Below the pieces are notes generated by a model. It ran no database searches, was not told the origin of the DNA, and saw nothing but the letters and a program-made list of their open reading frames with translations. Positions 6,509-15,122 of a DNA stretch of 29,567 nt are shown here, piece after piece (position 1 is the stretch's first letter; each line of letters starts with the position of its first letter). Origin of the DNA: Candidatus Trichofilum aggregatum (GTDB lineage Bacteria; Chloroflexota; Anaerolineae; Promineifilales; Promineifilaceae); NCBI GenBank assembly GCA_016716885.1, contig JADJUV010000101.1:1-29567 (forward strand). The letters are read 5' to 3'. The position numbers and the translations under genes were made by a program.

Positions 6509-8344
6509 CTAACTGGTTGGGGCAAGTTCATGAACCGCTCCAAACTGCTCAATGTACGAAAGGCTTTGATGCCGGAAGTAGGTGTCATAGAGTTCCGCAT
6601 AATGGCCCCCCTGGGCCATCAACCCGTCATGGCTCCCCTCTTCGATAATAGCCCCTTGCTTCATCACAATAATCCGGTCGGCGTTTTTCACCGTGGACAG
6701 ACGATGAGCAATGAGAATGGCGGTGCGGCCGCGCATCAGCAACTCTAACCCCTCCTGAATCTGCGCCTCGGTAAACGGGTCCACACTGGCGGTGGCCTCG
6801 TCCAAAATGAAGATAGCCGGGTCCTTCAACAACACCCGCGCCAACGCCACCAACTGCCTCTGCCCCATGGAGAGGTTACTGCCCCGCTCCCCCACATCCG
6901 TATCCAACCCATCGGCCAGACCATGTAACCAATCACCCGAGCCAATTTGGTGCGCGGCCGCGGCCACCGCCTCATCCCCCGCCTCTGGTCGCGCATAGCG
7001 GATATTCTCCCGCACCGTACCCGAAAACAAGAACGGCACCTGCGGCACCAGCCCAATCTGTTGCCGGTATTGCCCCAGGTTTAACTGGCGCACATCCCGC
7101 CCATCCACCAAAATTTCGCCCCCCTGGAACTCGTAAAAGCGGGTGATTAGCTTGGCGATACTGCTCTTGCCCGCCCCCGTATGCCCCACCAGGGCCACCG
7201 TCTCCTTGGGCCGAATATCCAGGGAAAAATCACGCAAAACGGTCTCTTTTTCCGTGTAGGCAAAGCGGACATGGCGAAACGTCAGATTGCCCTTCACTGG
7301 CCCCACCGGCTCATCCCCAATCTGAATCACGTTGGGATCAGCATCAATCAGGGCAAAAGCCCGCTCCGCCGCCGATAGCCCATCCTGAAACTGGCTCCAA
7401 AACGAAGCGATATTCATAATGGGCCACCAGAAAAAACCCACCGCCTGCATAAACAGATAAAAACTACCTGGTGAAATGGCCGACGTCCCAGCCCGGGTCG
7501 CCAGCCCACCGGCCACCATCAAGAGGGCCGTGCCAATCCCGGACGCCACCTGCATGATGGGAAAAATCGTCACCAGGGTCAGCCCACGCCGCAAGCCGAT
7601 CTGATACGCCTGTTTGTTGTTCTCGGCGAAGGTGGCATAAATGGCCGGTTCCTGACGAAAACTTTTGGCTACGATGATGCCGCTGAATGATTCCTGAATC
7701 TGGGCGTTAATTTTGGCCGTCACCCGCCGCGCCTGTTGGGTCACTTCGCGGGCAATGCGGCGGAAACTCAGGGCGATAATCACCGCCAACGGGGTCATAC
7801 CGATGAGCAACAAGGTCAGCCGGACGTTGATCGTCGCCAGCCAGACGGTCAACATCAGCACCAGCAGAACAAAGCTAATCAGGTTGAGGGACAGGTTAAT
7901 CGTCTCGGCAAAATCCTGGGTGTCAGAGGTGATACGGCTGACGATTTTGCCCGATGGGTGTTCGTCATAAAACGAGAGGTCATGTTTGACGGTGGCATCA
8001 AACACATCCTGGCGCAATTGCAACACCACGTTACCCGTCACCCGGGCCGAAAAGAGCTGGCGAATGTAGTTGAACACCCAGGCCGAAGCCCCCAGTAGCA
8101 ACACCCCTAGCGTGAACAGAACAATCCCCTCGGTCGAGGTCTCTGCCGCCAAACTGTCCACCGCTCGCGAGATGAGGATAGGCGCGGCCGTACTGCTTAC
8201 CGAATTCAGGGTCAGCATCACCGCTACCAGGAGCATCTGCCGGGAGTAGGGGCGGAAGTAACTCAAGATACGGCGCAAAAGCTCCCGGTCACTGTAGTGC
8301 CGGTCATACGACTCAGTTTCTAAACCATCAAGAATAAAGCCCAT
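6509..8344 (-). CDS. ABC exporter half (permease fused to ATPase), consensus Walker B
   Basis: 611 residues. An N-terminal six-helix membrane domain (about 35-320) is followed by an ATPase domain: Walker A GHTGAGKSS (387-395), Q-loop near 435, signature LSMGQRQ (491-497), Walker B IFILDE (511-516) with the catalytic glutamate, and switch histidine H547. The signature has M where the canonical LSGGQ has G. The other half-exporter at 10884-12638 has a canonical LSGGQ but Asp in place of the catalytic Glu. This is the division of labour known from heterodimeric exporters such as TM287/288 and BmrCD, so the two probably form one multidrug- or lipid-type exporter. It lies 56 bp after the MFS gene and probably belongs to the same transcription unit. 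Substrate unknown. Confidence 0.93.
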   Translation of the reverse strand: MGFILDGLETESYDRHYSDRELLRRILSYFRPYSRQMLLVAVMLTLNSVSSTAAPILISRAVDSLAAETSTEGIVLFTLGVLLLGASAWVFNYIRQLFSARVTGNVVLQLRQDVFDATVKHDLSFYDEHPSGKIVSRITSDTQDFAETINLSLNLISFVLLVLMLTVWLATINVRLTLLLIGMTPLAVIIALSFRRIAREVTQQARRVTAKINAQIQESFSGIIVAKSFRQEPAIYATFAENNKQAYQIGLRRGLTLVTIFPIMQVASGIGTALLMVAGGLATRAGTSAISPGSFYLFMQAVGFFWWPIMNIASFWSQFQDGLSAAERAFALIDADPNVIQIGDEPVGPVKGNLTFRHVRFAYTEKETVLRDFSLDIRPKETVALVGHTGAGKSSIAKLITRFYEFQGGEILVDGRDVRQLNLGQYRQQIGLVPQVPFLFSGTVRENIRYARPEAGDEAVAAAAHQIGSGDWLHGLADGLDTDVGERGSNLSMGQRQLVALARVLLKDPAIFILDEATASVDPFTEAQIQEGLELLMRGRTAILIAHRLSTVKNADRIIVMKQGAIIEEGSHDGLMAQGGHYAELYDTYFRHQSLSYIEQFGAVHELAPTS

Positions 8345-8361
8345 GTTGTTATCCGTTTTTA

Positions 8362-8392
8362 GATTGGTTCAATCTTTGAGATTGAACCAATC
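8362..8392. promoter_or_regulatory. Perfect 13-bp inverted repeat between the MFS and ABC genes
   Basis: GATTGGTTCAATC and GATTGAACCAATC flank five bases. It fills most of the 56-bp gap between the MFS stop (8401) and the ABC start (8344). In the direction of transcription it is followed by TAAAAA, not a T tract, so it is a poor terminator. It could be an operator or an RNA processing/attenuation hairpin. Function not determinable. Confidence 0.6.
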
Positions 8393-8400
8393 TGGGCAGA

Positions 8401-9651
8401 TTATCTGCGTAAAACTGGGGCGAAGAACAGCCACAAACAAGCCGTCAGCCCACCAAGGGCGGCGATGGCCAGAGCCACCGTCATGCCCAACCATTGGCCC
8501 AGGAACCCGCCCGTGAGAATGCCCACGATGCCAATAGTTTGCACCAGGAAGGAAAAACTGCCATTCACCCGCCCCAACAAATGGTCGGGGGTGTGCGATT
8601 GGCGCAGGGTGAGTTCGCTGACCCGGTAAATGGTGCCAAACACGTCGCCCAGGATTTGACCGGCGAGCAGGCAAAGCGCGGCCGCGACCTTGTTTCCCAT
8701 CACCCCGGCCAACGGGATAAAAAAGTTAAGCCCCGCATAAACAAAGGCCGAAGCAATCAGGATACGTCCCACGTTCCACCGGGCATTCAGCCTGGGCAGA
8801 AGGAACGCCCCAGCAAAGGAGCCAATCCCGCCTGTGCCAATCAAAATCCCCACCACCGCCGGGGAAAGGCCCAGTTCTTTGATGGCATAAAGGCTGTACA
8901 GGGCGGCAAAGAAGCCCCCAAAAAAGGCGAAGGTTCCAGCACTACCGACCAGCGGCCGCAACCATTCATGCCCCCACACCTGGCGCAACCCGGCCCGGAT
9001 TTCCTGCCAGACATTGGTCACCCCTTCGTTTTCATTCTCAGGGCGCGCGGCCGCAACCTCTGGCACCCGTATCGAACCAATCAGCAGGGCCGAAGCCAGG
9101 AAGGTCAACCCGTCTATCAGCAGGGTGAACGGCGCACCGACCACCTGCACCAACACCCCGCCCAGCCCCGGCGACACACTCTCAGCCACCGATTCGGTGG
9201 CGCTGATGGTGCTATTGGCTTCGACCAGCCGCTCCCGCTTCACCACCGAGGGCAGGTAGGCATCGTTGGCGATGTTGTATAACACGGTCAGGCTACCGGT
9301 GAAGAGGACGACCACAAAGAGATGGGTGATTTGTAGGATGTCGGCGAACGCGGCCGCGGACACCCCCACCAAAATCACCGCCCGCCCCACATCCGCCAGC
9401 ACCAACAAAGGCCGTCGCCGCATCCGATCCACCAGCACCCCGGCAAACAGCCCCAACACCACCGCAGGCAACGTGGCTAACGTCTCCAGCAGACCCATCT
9501 GCGCGGGCGTCGCTTCCAGCGTCACAATCGCCAGCAAAGACAACGCCCCCAGCCAGGTGCCAAAAAACGAAACCGTCTGCCCGGCCCACAACCGCCCAAA
9601 CGCTGGCTCCCGCCACAAACTGGATTTTTTTTTGTCAGGAGCCAGCGCCAT
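8401..9651 (-). CDS. Major facilitator superfamily exporter
   Basis: 416 residues with about twelve hydrophobic helices. The N-terminal pattern (REPAFGRLWAGQTVSFFGTWL) and the loop LVDRMRRRPLLVLADVGRA between helices 2 and 3 are typical of MFS_3/EntS-like drug or siderophore exporters, as is NDAYLPSVVKRERLVEANS. The start codon overlaps the last 17 bases of the Fic gene, so the two are probably translated from one message. Four GCGGCCGC sites lie in the gene, read as VAAALCL, LRPLVG, EVAAARP and VSAAAF, showing the palindrome in two frames within one gene. The substrate cannot be told from sequence. Co-occurrence with ABC exporter halves suggests an efflux locus. Confidence 0.9.
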   Translation of the reverse strand: MALAPDKKKSSLWREPAFGRLWAGQTVSFFGTWLGALSLLAIVTLEATPAQMGLLETLATLPAVVLGLFAGVLVDRMRRRPLLVLADVGRAVILVGVSAAAFADILQITHLFVVVLFTGSLTVLYNIANDAYLPSVVKRERLVEANSTISATESVAESVSPGLGGVLVQVVGAPFTLLIDGLTFLASALLIGSIRVPEVAAARPENENEGVTNVWQEIRAGLRQVWGHEWLRPLVGSAGTFAFFGGFFAALYSLYAIKELGLSPAVVGILIGTGGIGSFAGAFLLPRLNARWNVGRILIASAFVYAGLNFFIPLAGVMGNKVAAALCLLAGQILGDVFGTIYRVSELTLRQSHTPDHLLGRVNGSFSFLVQTIGIVGILTGGFLGQWLGMTVALAIAALGGLTACLWLFFAPVLRR

Positions 9652-10513
9652 CAGTCAGTCGCTCCTGTAATCGCTTCACCCCTTCTTGCCACTCACCGGC
9701 GTCATAATCCGGTTCCCCACGAAGTAAACGGAGCAACTGCTCTTCGGACGCCAACAGGTATTCGGCCACTAACAACACAAATGGTTCCAGATTGTTGTCA
9801 GCATCAGCCTGCTCCAAAGCCAGCAGGTAAGGGTTGCGGGCCGACAACGGGATGATAACCGGGGGATAACCGGCTTGCATGAGTAACAGGTTCATCAGCA
9901 AACGCGCCATCCGCCCGTTGCCATCATCAAATGGGTGAATGATGACGAAACGATAATGGAACGCGGCCGCGAACACCACCGGATGCACCTGTTCTCGTTC
10001 CCGACGATACCAGGCCAACAGTTCGGCCATCAACATGGGTGTCTCTTCTGGAGTGGCGTAGTGATGTAATTCACCGGTTTGGGTCAGCACATGATTGGGC
10101 GCAGATTTATATTGACCGGGCTGGATCAGGCGTGTGGTAGGCTGACCATCAGCGGTTTGAGCCGGTTGGCGATGGGGTTCGACCAGAATGATTTTGTGCA
10201 GTTCCCGCACAGCCGCTTCGGTCAACGGCTCCTGATCGCGTACCAGGGCTTGCAAATAATCAAGGGCCTGGTGATGCCCCCGCATCTCCAGATAATCACG
10301 GAATGGTTTGCCCGCCGCCGTGATGCCGTGCAGCAGGAATGCTTTGGTTTCGCCGTAGGTCAGGGTGTTGCCCTCGATGGCGTTGGAGTGATAGGTCCAA
10401 TCCAGGCGGAACTTGTCCATGATGCGTCGTTCCAGTTCAGGACTCAGCGGCCGCAAGGCCTCTATCTCTTTCTTAAGGCGATCAATTGCCTGGATTTGTT
10501 CTTGTAGGGTCAT
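9635..10513 (-). CDS. Fic-domain protein, AMP transferase-like, with N-terminal inhibitory motif
   Basis: 292 residues. The Fic core motif HPFDDGNGRMAR is at 193-204, with the catalytic His and the phosphate-binding G-N-G-R. SNAIEG at 43-48 matches the (S/T)xxxE(G/N) inhibitory helix, here placed N-terminal to the core (class II Fic). The family normally moves AMP from ATP onto a hydroxyl of a target protein and is autoinhibited by the Glu of that motif. The C-terminal part is helical and Leu/Glu-rich. The gene starts at ATG 10513 with no strong ribosome binding site and overlaps the following MFS gene by 17 bp. The target is unknown. A role in controlling the efflux proteins beside it is possible but unsupported. 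Confidence 0.92.
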   Translation of the reverse strand: MTLQEQIQAIDRLKKEIEALRPLSPELERRIMDKFRLDWTYHSNAIEGNTLTYGETKAFLLHGITAAGKPFRDYLEMRGHHQALDYLQALVRDQEPLTEAAVRELHKIILVEPHRQPAQTADGQPTTRLIQPGQYKSAPNHVLTQTGELHHYATPEETPMLMAELLAWYRREREQVHPVVFAAAFHYRFVIIHPFDDGNGRMARLLMNLLLMQAGYPPVIIPLSARNPYLLALEQADADNNLEPFVLLVAEYLLASEEQLLRLLRGEPDYDAGEWQEGVKRLQERLTDGAGS

Positions 10514-10883
10514 AACCTATTTCCCCTTTGCCCTGGTTACATCACCGGATGGGCGAAAGGAACGGATTTAGCATTGTAGGGTGATTTGAACAATTGCCAA
10601 CAGCAATCCTCAATTTAGAGCGAATTTGTCGTAGGGCGGGGTGTGTTCCAATGAGTTAGATAATTAATTATTGACTGGTGAATGGGTAATGTGACGGCTG
10701 GACAACGGGTTCCCCGCCTCCCCTAAATCATTCAAAAATTCACCAAGGAAATTGACAAATTGTGATTTTCTTAATGCCTGCACGGCGGAAATGAACCACG
10801 CCCGTGACAAACGATCCTTCAACCCTTTGCTCCACGCCTTTATCTCTGTGTCTCCTCTGTGCCCTCTGTGTTCCTCCCCCTCC
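10514..10883. other. 370-bp gap with repeat fragments
   Basis: No gene seen. It contains an AT-rich piece (TAATTAATTATTGACTGGTGAATGGGTAA near 10660-10692) resembling the ends of the palindromic element at 18020-18179. At 10841-10878 lies a one-sided copy of the CTCTGTGTCTCCTCTGTG repeat that occurs as an inverted pair at 22926-23030. It separates the ABC gene at 10884 from the Fic-MFS-ABC unit, so a promoter for the latter may lie here, but none is distinct. Confidence 0.6.
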
Positions 10884-12638
10884 TCACTCATACCGGGCAA
10901 AGATGCGCCGATAATCCTGGCTCCGGGCCAATAGCTCATCATGCGTGCCCTGGTCTACCAGTTCACCTCGTTTAATCACCAAAATCCGGTCGGCCCAGCG
11001 TATCTGGCTGAGGCGATGGGTGATGAGGAACGTCGTGCGCTCCTGGCTGATGCGGCGCATGGCTTGCTGGATTTTGTCCTCGGTGGCGCTGTCAATGGCA
11101 CTGGTGCTGTCGTCCAGAATGAGGATGCGCGGATTGGTCAGGAAGGCGCGGGCGATAGCCAGCCGTTGCCGTTGCCCGCCCGACAGGGTCACACCCCGTT
11201 CACCGACCTCGGTTTCGTACCCTTCATTAAAGGTAGTGATAAATTCGTGGGCCTGGGCTTCCTGGGCGGCTTGCTCAATTTCGGCGGGGGTCGCGGCCGC
11301 GTTGCCAAAGGCAATATTCTCCGCCACGCTACGCGAAAACAGGAACACATCCTGCTCAATGGTAGAAATCTGGGAACGCAACGACTCCAGGTTCCATTCA
11401 CGCACATCCAGACCATCAATGAGCACGCGGCCGCGATCCGCATCAAATATCCGGTTAATCAGCCGGGTCAGGGTTGTTTTGCCCGAACCTGTCTGCCCCA
11501 CAATCGCCACCGTCTCCCCCGGATTGGCCGTGAAGCTGATATTGTTCAGCACTGTTGAGCCATTATAACCAAACGAGACATTCTCAAAACGCACCTCGCC
11601 GCGAATGGGCTGGCTAATACCCGCCTCATTCTCGTCTAGCTTCGTCTCCATGTTGATGAGTTCCAGGATACGCCGGGCACTGGCGATGCCCAACTGCACC
11701 AGGTTGAAGGAGAAAATAGAGACGAAGGTAGGAAACCGCAACACGCTCACGAGGCCAATAAAGCCTACCGCCTCACCCAGCGTGATGCGTCCGGCCTGCC
11801 ATAACAACATGCCATGCAAAAAAGCCCCGGCCCAGGCAATGCTGAACATGAGCAAGGGCAAATAACGGGCTTGAATCGCCCCCTGGGCCACAAAATAATC
11901 CCGGTACAGGGCCGCATTGGTGGTGAACTTGGTGTACTCCTGGGCTTCCTGGGCGTTCCCCTTGACCACTTCAATACCCGAAACGGCCTCGGCTAACCCG
12001 GCGTTCATGGTGCCAAACTGTTCGCGCATAGCCTGGCTGACCGGGTTTAACTGCCGGGCATAATCGGCCACGGTGATGAAAAAAGCAATCAGGAACAGGG
12101 ATGGTACGAGTAGGAGTTGGGGGTTGAGCCGGGCAATGAGCACCACCGGGGCCACGATGCCCAGGCTTCCGTCGATGATGAGCATGACGCCGGGGCTGAA
12201 CATGATGTTCAGGGTACGCACGTCGTTGGTGGCTCGCGCCATGATGTCGCCGATGCGTTGGCGACCGTGGAAGGTCTGGCTTTTGCCCAGCAGGTTGACA
12301 TACAACTCCTGCCGGGCGTCCCGCTCAATCAGTTGGGCCAGGAATTCGTTGGCGTAGTTGCGGGCTAAACCGAGGATGGCCTGGGTCGCGGCCGCGGCAA
12401 ACATCCACCACCCCACCTGGATCAAAGCCGCCACTTCCCAGCCCGGAGTAGAAACCACATCAAACCCCTGACCAATCAGGACCTGAATGTAGCTGTAGGC
12501 AAAGTTATTGATCACCGCCGTGCCAATCACCAACAAGGGCAGGTGGGGATAGCGCCATAGATGGGATAAAATCCACCGTACCGGCCCGGAACGGTTGTAT
12601 TCGTATTCATTAGCGATGCGGAACTCTTTTTGACTCAT
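10884..12638 (-). CDS. ABC exporter half, degenerate Walker B
   Basis: 584 residues. The membrane domain (about 30-310) is followed by an ATPase domain with Walker A GQTGSGKTT (381-389), canonical signature LSGGQRQ (485-491), Walker B ILILDD (505-510) and H541. The residue after the Walker B aspartate is Asp, not Glu, so its own ATP site is expected to hydrolyse poorly. This is the hallmark of one partner of a heterodimeric exporter. The matching partner, with Glu but a non-canonical LSMGQ, is at 6509-8344, separated by the Fic and MFS genes. The start ATG 12638 has no clear ribosome binding site. GCGGCCGC sites at 11293, 11427 and 12388 are read as NAAATP, RGRV and AAAAT. Probably exports a drug, lipid or peptide; substrate unknown. 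Confidence 0.93.
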   Translation of the reverse strand: MSQKEFRIANEYEYNRSGPVRWILSHLWRYPHLPLLVIGTAVINNFAYSYIQVLIGQGFDVVSTPGWEVAALIQVGWWMFAAAATQAILGLARNYANEFLAQLIERDARQELYVNLLGKSQTFHGRQRIGDIMARATNDVRTLNIMFSPGVMLIIDGSLGIVAPVVLIARLNPQLLLVPSLFLIAFFITVADYARQLNPVSQAMREQFGTMNAGLAEAVSGIEVVKGNAQEAQEYTKFTTNAALYRDYFVAQGAIQARYLPLLMFSIAWAGAFLHGMLLWQAGRITLGEAVGFIGLVSVLRFPTFVSIFSFNLVQLGIASARRILELINMETKLDENEAGISQPIRGEVRFENVSFGYNGSTVLNNISFTANPGETVAIVGQTGSGKTTLTRLINRIFDADRGRVLIDGLDVREWNLESLRSQISTIEQDVFLFSRSVAENIAFGNAAATPAEIEQAAQEAQAHEFITTFNEGYETEVGERGVTLSGGQRQRLAIARAFLTNPRILILDDSTSAIDSATEDKIQQAMRRISQERTTFLITHRLSQIRWADRILVIKRGELVDQGTHDELLARSQDYRRIFARYE

Positions 12639-12961
12639 TTTCAGTTTCGAGTTTCGAGTTTCAGTAGTTTAAAACGGTTGCGGTTGCGTGTAGCGGGTTG
12701 CGTTTTACGAGTGTTGCCTTGGTGATAGAAAATTCTAGTGCCCTCTGCGTTTGCGGTGAAACATGGTCTACTGAGTTTCTGGTTTCGGCTAACGATTCAT
12801 CCTATAAAGATGAAGGTTTACGGCTGAACAGATCTTGGAGATAGGAATGAACCGGTAAATCAAAAACGCATCGCTACAGCGTAAAGGATTCTAGTGCTCT
12901 GTTAGAAAATGTCAATGTTAATTCGTGTATTCGTGGCCACCGCCACCAACAACCCTCCCCT
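12639..12961. other. Divergent intergenic region of 323 bp
   Basis: It lies between divergent genes and must hold both promoters, but no clear -35/-10 pair was found. Short direct repeats are present: TTTCGAGTTTCGAGTTTCAG next to the ABC start, and ATTCTAGTGCCCTCTG (about 12729) partly repeated as ATTCTAGTGCTCTG (about 12888). No GCGGCCGC occurs here. Confidence 0.5.
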
Positions 12962-13765
12962 ATGATTACCAGCTTCAGCAATCCCCTCATTAAACGAATT
13001 AAGCAGTTGCGGCAGAAGAAGACTCGCCAGGCGGAAGGGGTGTTTTTTGCCGAAGGGCTGCGGGTGGTATTGTCGGCGTTGGAGCAGAATGCGGCGGTGG
13101 AGCTGATTGTTTATGCCCCGGAGTTGCTAAAAAGTGCCGCGGCTTTGCAGGTGGTTGAGGTGCAAAAACAAAAAGGGGTGACGGTGATTGAGGTCGCGGC
13201 CGCACTCTTCCAATCCTTCTCCGACCGCGACAACCCCACCGGTCTGGGGGCCATCATCCAGACTCGCCTGTCCAGCCTGGAGCAATTAACGATTACCCCC
13301 CATTCTCTCTTCGTTTTGCTGGATCGGGTGGCGGACCCGGGTAACTTGGGCACGATATTGCGCAGTTTGGACGCGGCCGCGGCCGCAAGTCTCATCCTCA
13401 TCGGCGAAAGCACCGATCCGTTCCATCCCCAGGCGGTCAAAGCCAGCATGGGCACCCTGTTCAGCGTGCCCATCGTGCATCTGCCCACCATCGAGCCAGT
13501 CTGGGAGTGGGCGCAGACCCACAACCTGTGTACCATCGCCACCTCAGCCAGAGCCAGCCAGGTCTATTGGCAAGCCCCTTACCGTTTTCCGGCCCTGTTG
13601 TTAATGGGAAATGAGCAAGAAGGATTGGGGCCAGATGTGCTGAACGCGGCCGCGCTACAAGTCACCATTCCCATGTACGGCACCGCCACCTCACTCAACC
13701 TCAGCGTTGCCACCAGCCTGCTCCTCTACGAACTCCGCCGCCACACCGCCGACACTCTGCTATAA
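12962..13765 (+). CDS. TrmH/SpoU-family RNA 2'-O-ribose methyltransferase
   Basis: 267 residues. It transfers a methyl group from S-adenosylmethionine to a ribose 2'-OH in rRNA or tRNA. An N-terminal substrate-binding part (1-105) opens ITSFSNPLIKRIKQL and has FFAEGLRVV, as in RlmB/TsnR-like proteins. The catalytic SPOUT knot carries motif 1 DPGNLGTILRS (125-135), motif 2 MGNEQEGL (215-222) and motif 3 IPMYGTATSLNLSVA (236-250). Start ATG 12962 fits the family; no ribosome binding site is evident. Five Ala in a row (138-142) are encoded by two overlapping GCGGCCGC palindromes at 13373-13386, and two more sites lie at 13196 and 13646. It stands alone, divergent from the ABC gene. The exact RNA position modified cannot be assigned. 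Confidence 0.93.
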   Translation: MITSFSNPLIKRIKQLRQKKTRQAEGVFFAEGLRVVLSALEQNAAVELIVYAPELLKSAAALQVVEVQKQKGVTVIEVAAALFQSFSDRDNPTGLGAIIQTRLSSLEQLTITPHSLFVLLDRVADPGNLGTILRSLDAAAAASLILIGESTDPFHPQAVKASMGTLFSVPIVHLPTIEPVWEWAQTHNLCTIATSARASQVYWQAPYRFPALLLMGNEQEGLGPDVLNAAALQVTIPMYGTATSLNLSVATSLLLYELRRHTADTLL

Positions 13766-14460
13766 TGTACCCTATCAACTGTAACGACCAAACCTAGGGT
13801 AGGATTCGCCAAAACGCTCGTTTAGAACCTTAGTTTTTGAAAGTCTCGTAGCAACAGGGCTAAATTGTTACCCATTCAGCGAAAGCCGTTTATGTCATAG
13901 ATGACAACTCTTTTTAGCGGCATTAGACGCCGAACGAAGTTGATCGCCGGTTGTCACCAGTTTCATGGGCAGTTCAAGAAAATAGGACATTGCCGTCAAC
14001 GGCCTTAGGCGCTCAAATTCATGCAACAAGATGATTTGTTCACCAAAGCCGCCCTGGACGCTTCCATTGATAGCGTTAGCCCGGATCAAATAAGGACATG
14101 GCCGTCACCAGGCGCTCACATGCTCAGCATGATGGGCTTGTTCATCAACTTCACGGCCAAATCCTACCCTGGACAACGGGAACCCCGAAGAATCCCACGT
14201 CGTTCAAATTCCCACACTGGCCGCGATACAGGGCGATTTGGTGAAGGGACTGTATCGGTTTATCCAACCCACCCCAGGGGCGAAATTGTGCGGCTGGATC
14301 AGCCGGCCCCGCCCCGGAAGAATAACGAGCTTCCCCCGGGAAAGGCCAGAACCAAAGAGATTTGGCCACGAATCAACTCGAATGAAGAAATCAAAGGCCG
14401 CTCTTAATCAATTCGTCCTGAAATCCGTGGATGATAATCTACGGTACCAAAGATACGACA
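13766..14460. other. About 700 bp without a recognised gene
   Basis: Short frames exist on both strands (for example 14021-14407 + and 13895-14089 -) but none shows a known motif, good start signal or convincing composition. An approximate direct repeat is visible: about 13983-14050 and 14091-14150 share GGACATxGCCGTCA, AGGCGCTCA, and a GATGxxxTTGTTCA stretch. A frame at about 14200-14300 (GDLVKGLYRFIQ) looks protein-like but is short. The region may hold remnants of decayed genes. No GCGGCCGC occurs here. Confidence 0.45.
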
Positions 14461-14940
14461 ATGACTGAAAACATCGCCAAAGAACAGGCTTATATTTTGC
14501 TCGATCAAGCTCAACGTCTGCAAATGCAGGGGGAGTTTGCCGATGCTATGTTGCTCTACAAACGCTCGCTGGAGATTTTCCCTACCGCCGAAGCGTGGAC
14601 CTTCCTGGGCTGGACGTTAAGTATGCTGGAACGTTATCAGGAAGCGATTGAGGCCTGTCAGATGGCTATCGAAGTAGACCCGACCTTCGGCAATCCTTAT
14701 AACGATATCGGCGCGTATTTGATTGAGTTAGAACAGTGGGAAGAAGCGATACCCTGGTTGGTCAAGGCGACCAAAGCTCCTCGTTATGCGGTGCCCCAAT
14801 TCCCCCATCTTAATTTGGGGCGTATCTACGAACATCTAGGCCAATTTCGCACGGCGATTCGTTACTACGATCAGGCGTTGGCCATTGATCCTCTCTACCG
14901 CTCTGCCCTGGTAGCCAAATACCGGCTCATTGGGCGTTGA
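14461..14940 (+). CDS. Tetratricopeptide repeat protein
   Basis: About 159 residues from ATG 14461; an in-frame ATG 14431 is possible but adds only ten residues. No signal peptide or membrane helix is seen, so it is cytoplasmic. At least three TPR units are visible: the first around LLYKRSLEIFPTAEAWTFLGW, the second with YQEAIEACQMAIEVDPTFGN, and the last with FRTAIRYYDQALAIDPLYRS. TPR folds mediate protein-protein contacts; the partner is unknown. The gene is on the + strand, convergent with the exopolysaccharide cluster. The two ends are separated by a repeat and a perfect hairpin at 14996-15122. Confidence 0.88.
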   Translation: MTENIAKEQAYILLDQAQRLQMQGEFADAMLLYKRSLEIFPTAEAWTFLGWTLSMLERYQEAIEACQMAIEVDPTFGNPYNDIGAYLIELEQWEEAIPWLVKATKAPRYAVPQFPHLNLGRIYEHLGQFRTAIRYYDQALAIDPLYRSALVAKYRLIGR

Positions 14941-14995
14941 ACTAAATTTGGGGTTTAGAATTCTGTCTCTCAGACTAATCCTCTTTCGGAAACAA

Positions 14996-15030
14996 TCTCT
15001 CCTGGAAGGGAGAGGGGCTGGGGTGAGGGT
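14996..15030. repeat. Short copy of the GGGAGAGGGGCTGGGGTGAGGG repeat
   Basis: TCTCTCC at the left and GGGAGAGG at the right form a small stem, and the right part matches the element at 5425-5500. It lies between convergent genes. Confidence 0.75.
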
Positions 15031-15084
15031 AAGCTGTTGCGATTTAGTAAATCGTGTCTCTGAAAAACGAGTGAGAGGAGAAAG

Positions 15085-15122
15085 GCATCCCCAGATGCCG
15101 ATCCGTTCGCATCTGGGGATGC
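15085..15122. terminator. Perfect 14-bp hairpin between convergent genes, possible bidirectional terminator
   Basis: GCATCCCCAGATGC (15085-15098) pairs with GCATCTGGGGATGC (15109-15122) around ten bases and directly abuts the stop codon of the O-antigen ligase-like gene at 15123. There is no T tract on either side, so intrinsic termination is uncertain. A diverged copy is at 16653-16708 (AAGGCATCCCCAGATGCCG .. CCGTTCGCA .. GTGCTCACTCC), so the unit is a dispersed repeat that may have been recruited as a terminator. Confidence 0.5.

Noticed and set aside
8494..9282. Long + strand frame of 262 codons opposite the MFS gene
   Set aside because: It is the mirror of a well-supported transporter gene, has no recognisable domain and is rich in Gln, His and Pro as expected for an antisense shadow.
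10945..11568. Two + strand frames of about 205 codons opposite the ABC gene
   Set aside because: Both are antisense to the conserved ATPase domain and show no family features.
14021..14407. 128-codon + strand frame as a gene
   Set aside because: No known motif, low-complexity basic tail, no ribosome binding site, and it spans an approximate repeat.
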